From Ophioceras dolichostomum (lineage: Eukaryota; Ascomycota; Sordariomycetes; Magnaporthales; Ophioceraceae), in assembly GCA_003049485.1 (NCBI GenBank), contig PYST01000517.1, positions 1-20,464 of the forward strand: 20,464 nucleotides of DNA, given 5' to 3'. A program made the position numbers and the translations under genes. Below are positions 20,376 to 20,464 of the stretch, piece by piece. Under the pieces are notes generated by a model. The model worked only from the letters and a program-made list of their open reading frames with translations. It had not been told where the DNA came from and searched no databases. The first letter of the stretch is position 1. Each line of letters begins with the position of its first letter.

Positions 20376-20426
<51 letters not shown>
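20376..20426 (+). repeat. (GAT)17 trinucleotide microsatellite
   Basis: Seventeen perfect GAT units begin 47 nt after the stop codon of the DUF1996 gene, so they probably lie in or just past its 3' untranslated region. Perfect arrays of this length are usually length-polymorphic between isolates. Confidence 0.95.
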
Positions 20427-20427
<1 letters not shown>

Positions 20428-20464
20428 TATTTAACGTCTGAAGTCGGAATCTGCCCGAGATCCC

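Overview
The window looks like nuclear DNA of a filamentous ascomycete (Pezizomycotina, most likely Sordariomycetes). The grounds are: 80-90 nt introns with GTRAGT-type donors, CTGAC branch points and CAG/TAG acceptors in the best-resolved gene; GC-rich coding DNA with long antisense open frames; and fungal family content (a secreted DUF1996 protein, an NmrA-like protein, a 5-oxoprolinase-type relic). The species cannot be named from the sequence alone. No tRNA, rRNA, CRISPR, plasmid or phage feature was seen.

Layout, left to right. 1-694: flanking DNA with no gene seen. 695-3002 (-): an unrecognised Q/A/P-rich protein of about 754 aa, probably with one very short intron. 3003-4076: intergenic. 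4077-6542 (-): an intronless 821-aa membrane protein with a large, sequon-rich, probably extracellular loop. 6543-8164: intergenic. 8165-10145 (-): a clear wreck of a 5-oxoprolinase/hydantoinase gene, covering the end of the HyuA-like part and most of the HyuB-like part, with nonsense codons, frameshifts and internal deletions. About 10770-11388 (+): a truncated, frameshifted relic of an FAD-dependent amine oxidoreductase (sarcosine/fructosyl-amine oxidase type). 12163-13242 (+): an intact NmrA-like protein behind a TATA box. 13558-14676 (-) and 15076-16967 (-): two decayed reading frames of unknown family, each followed across several stops and frame changes. 16968-19023: a long stretch with no gene seen. 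19024-20329 (+): a four-exon gene for a secreted DUF1996 protein, followed by a (GAT)17 microsatellite.

The main message is that about 8.2-17.0 kb is a gene graveyard with one apparently intact gene (NmrA-like), between two intact genes on the left and one on the right. Most of the nonsense codons fall where a Gln, Arg or Trp codon would need a single C-to-T change on one strand or the other, as expected of mild repeat-induced point mutation or ordinary deamination. The sequence is still GC-rich, so heavy RIP is unlikely. The oxoprolinase and amine-oxidase relics may come from a former amino-acid-derivative catabolic locus; that link is inference. I see no convincing new molecular system. The two unrecognised decayed frames and the 754-aa protein are the least explained elements.
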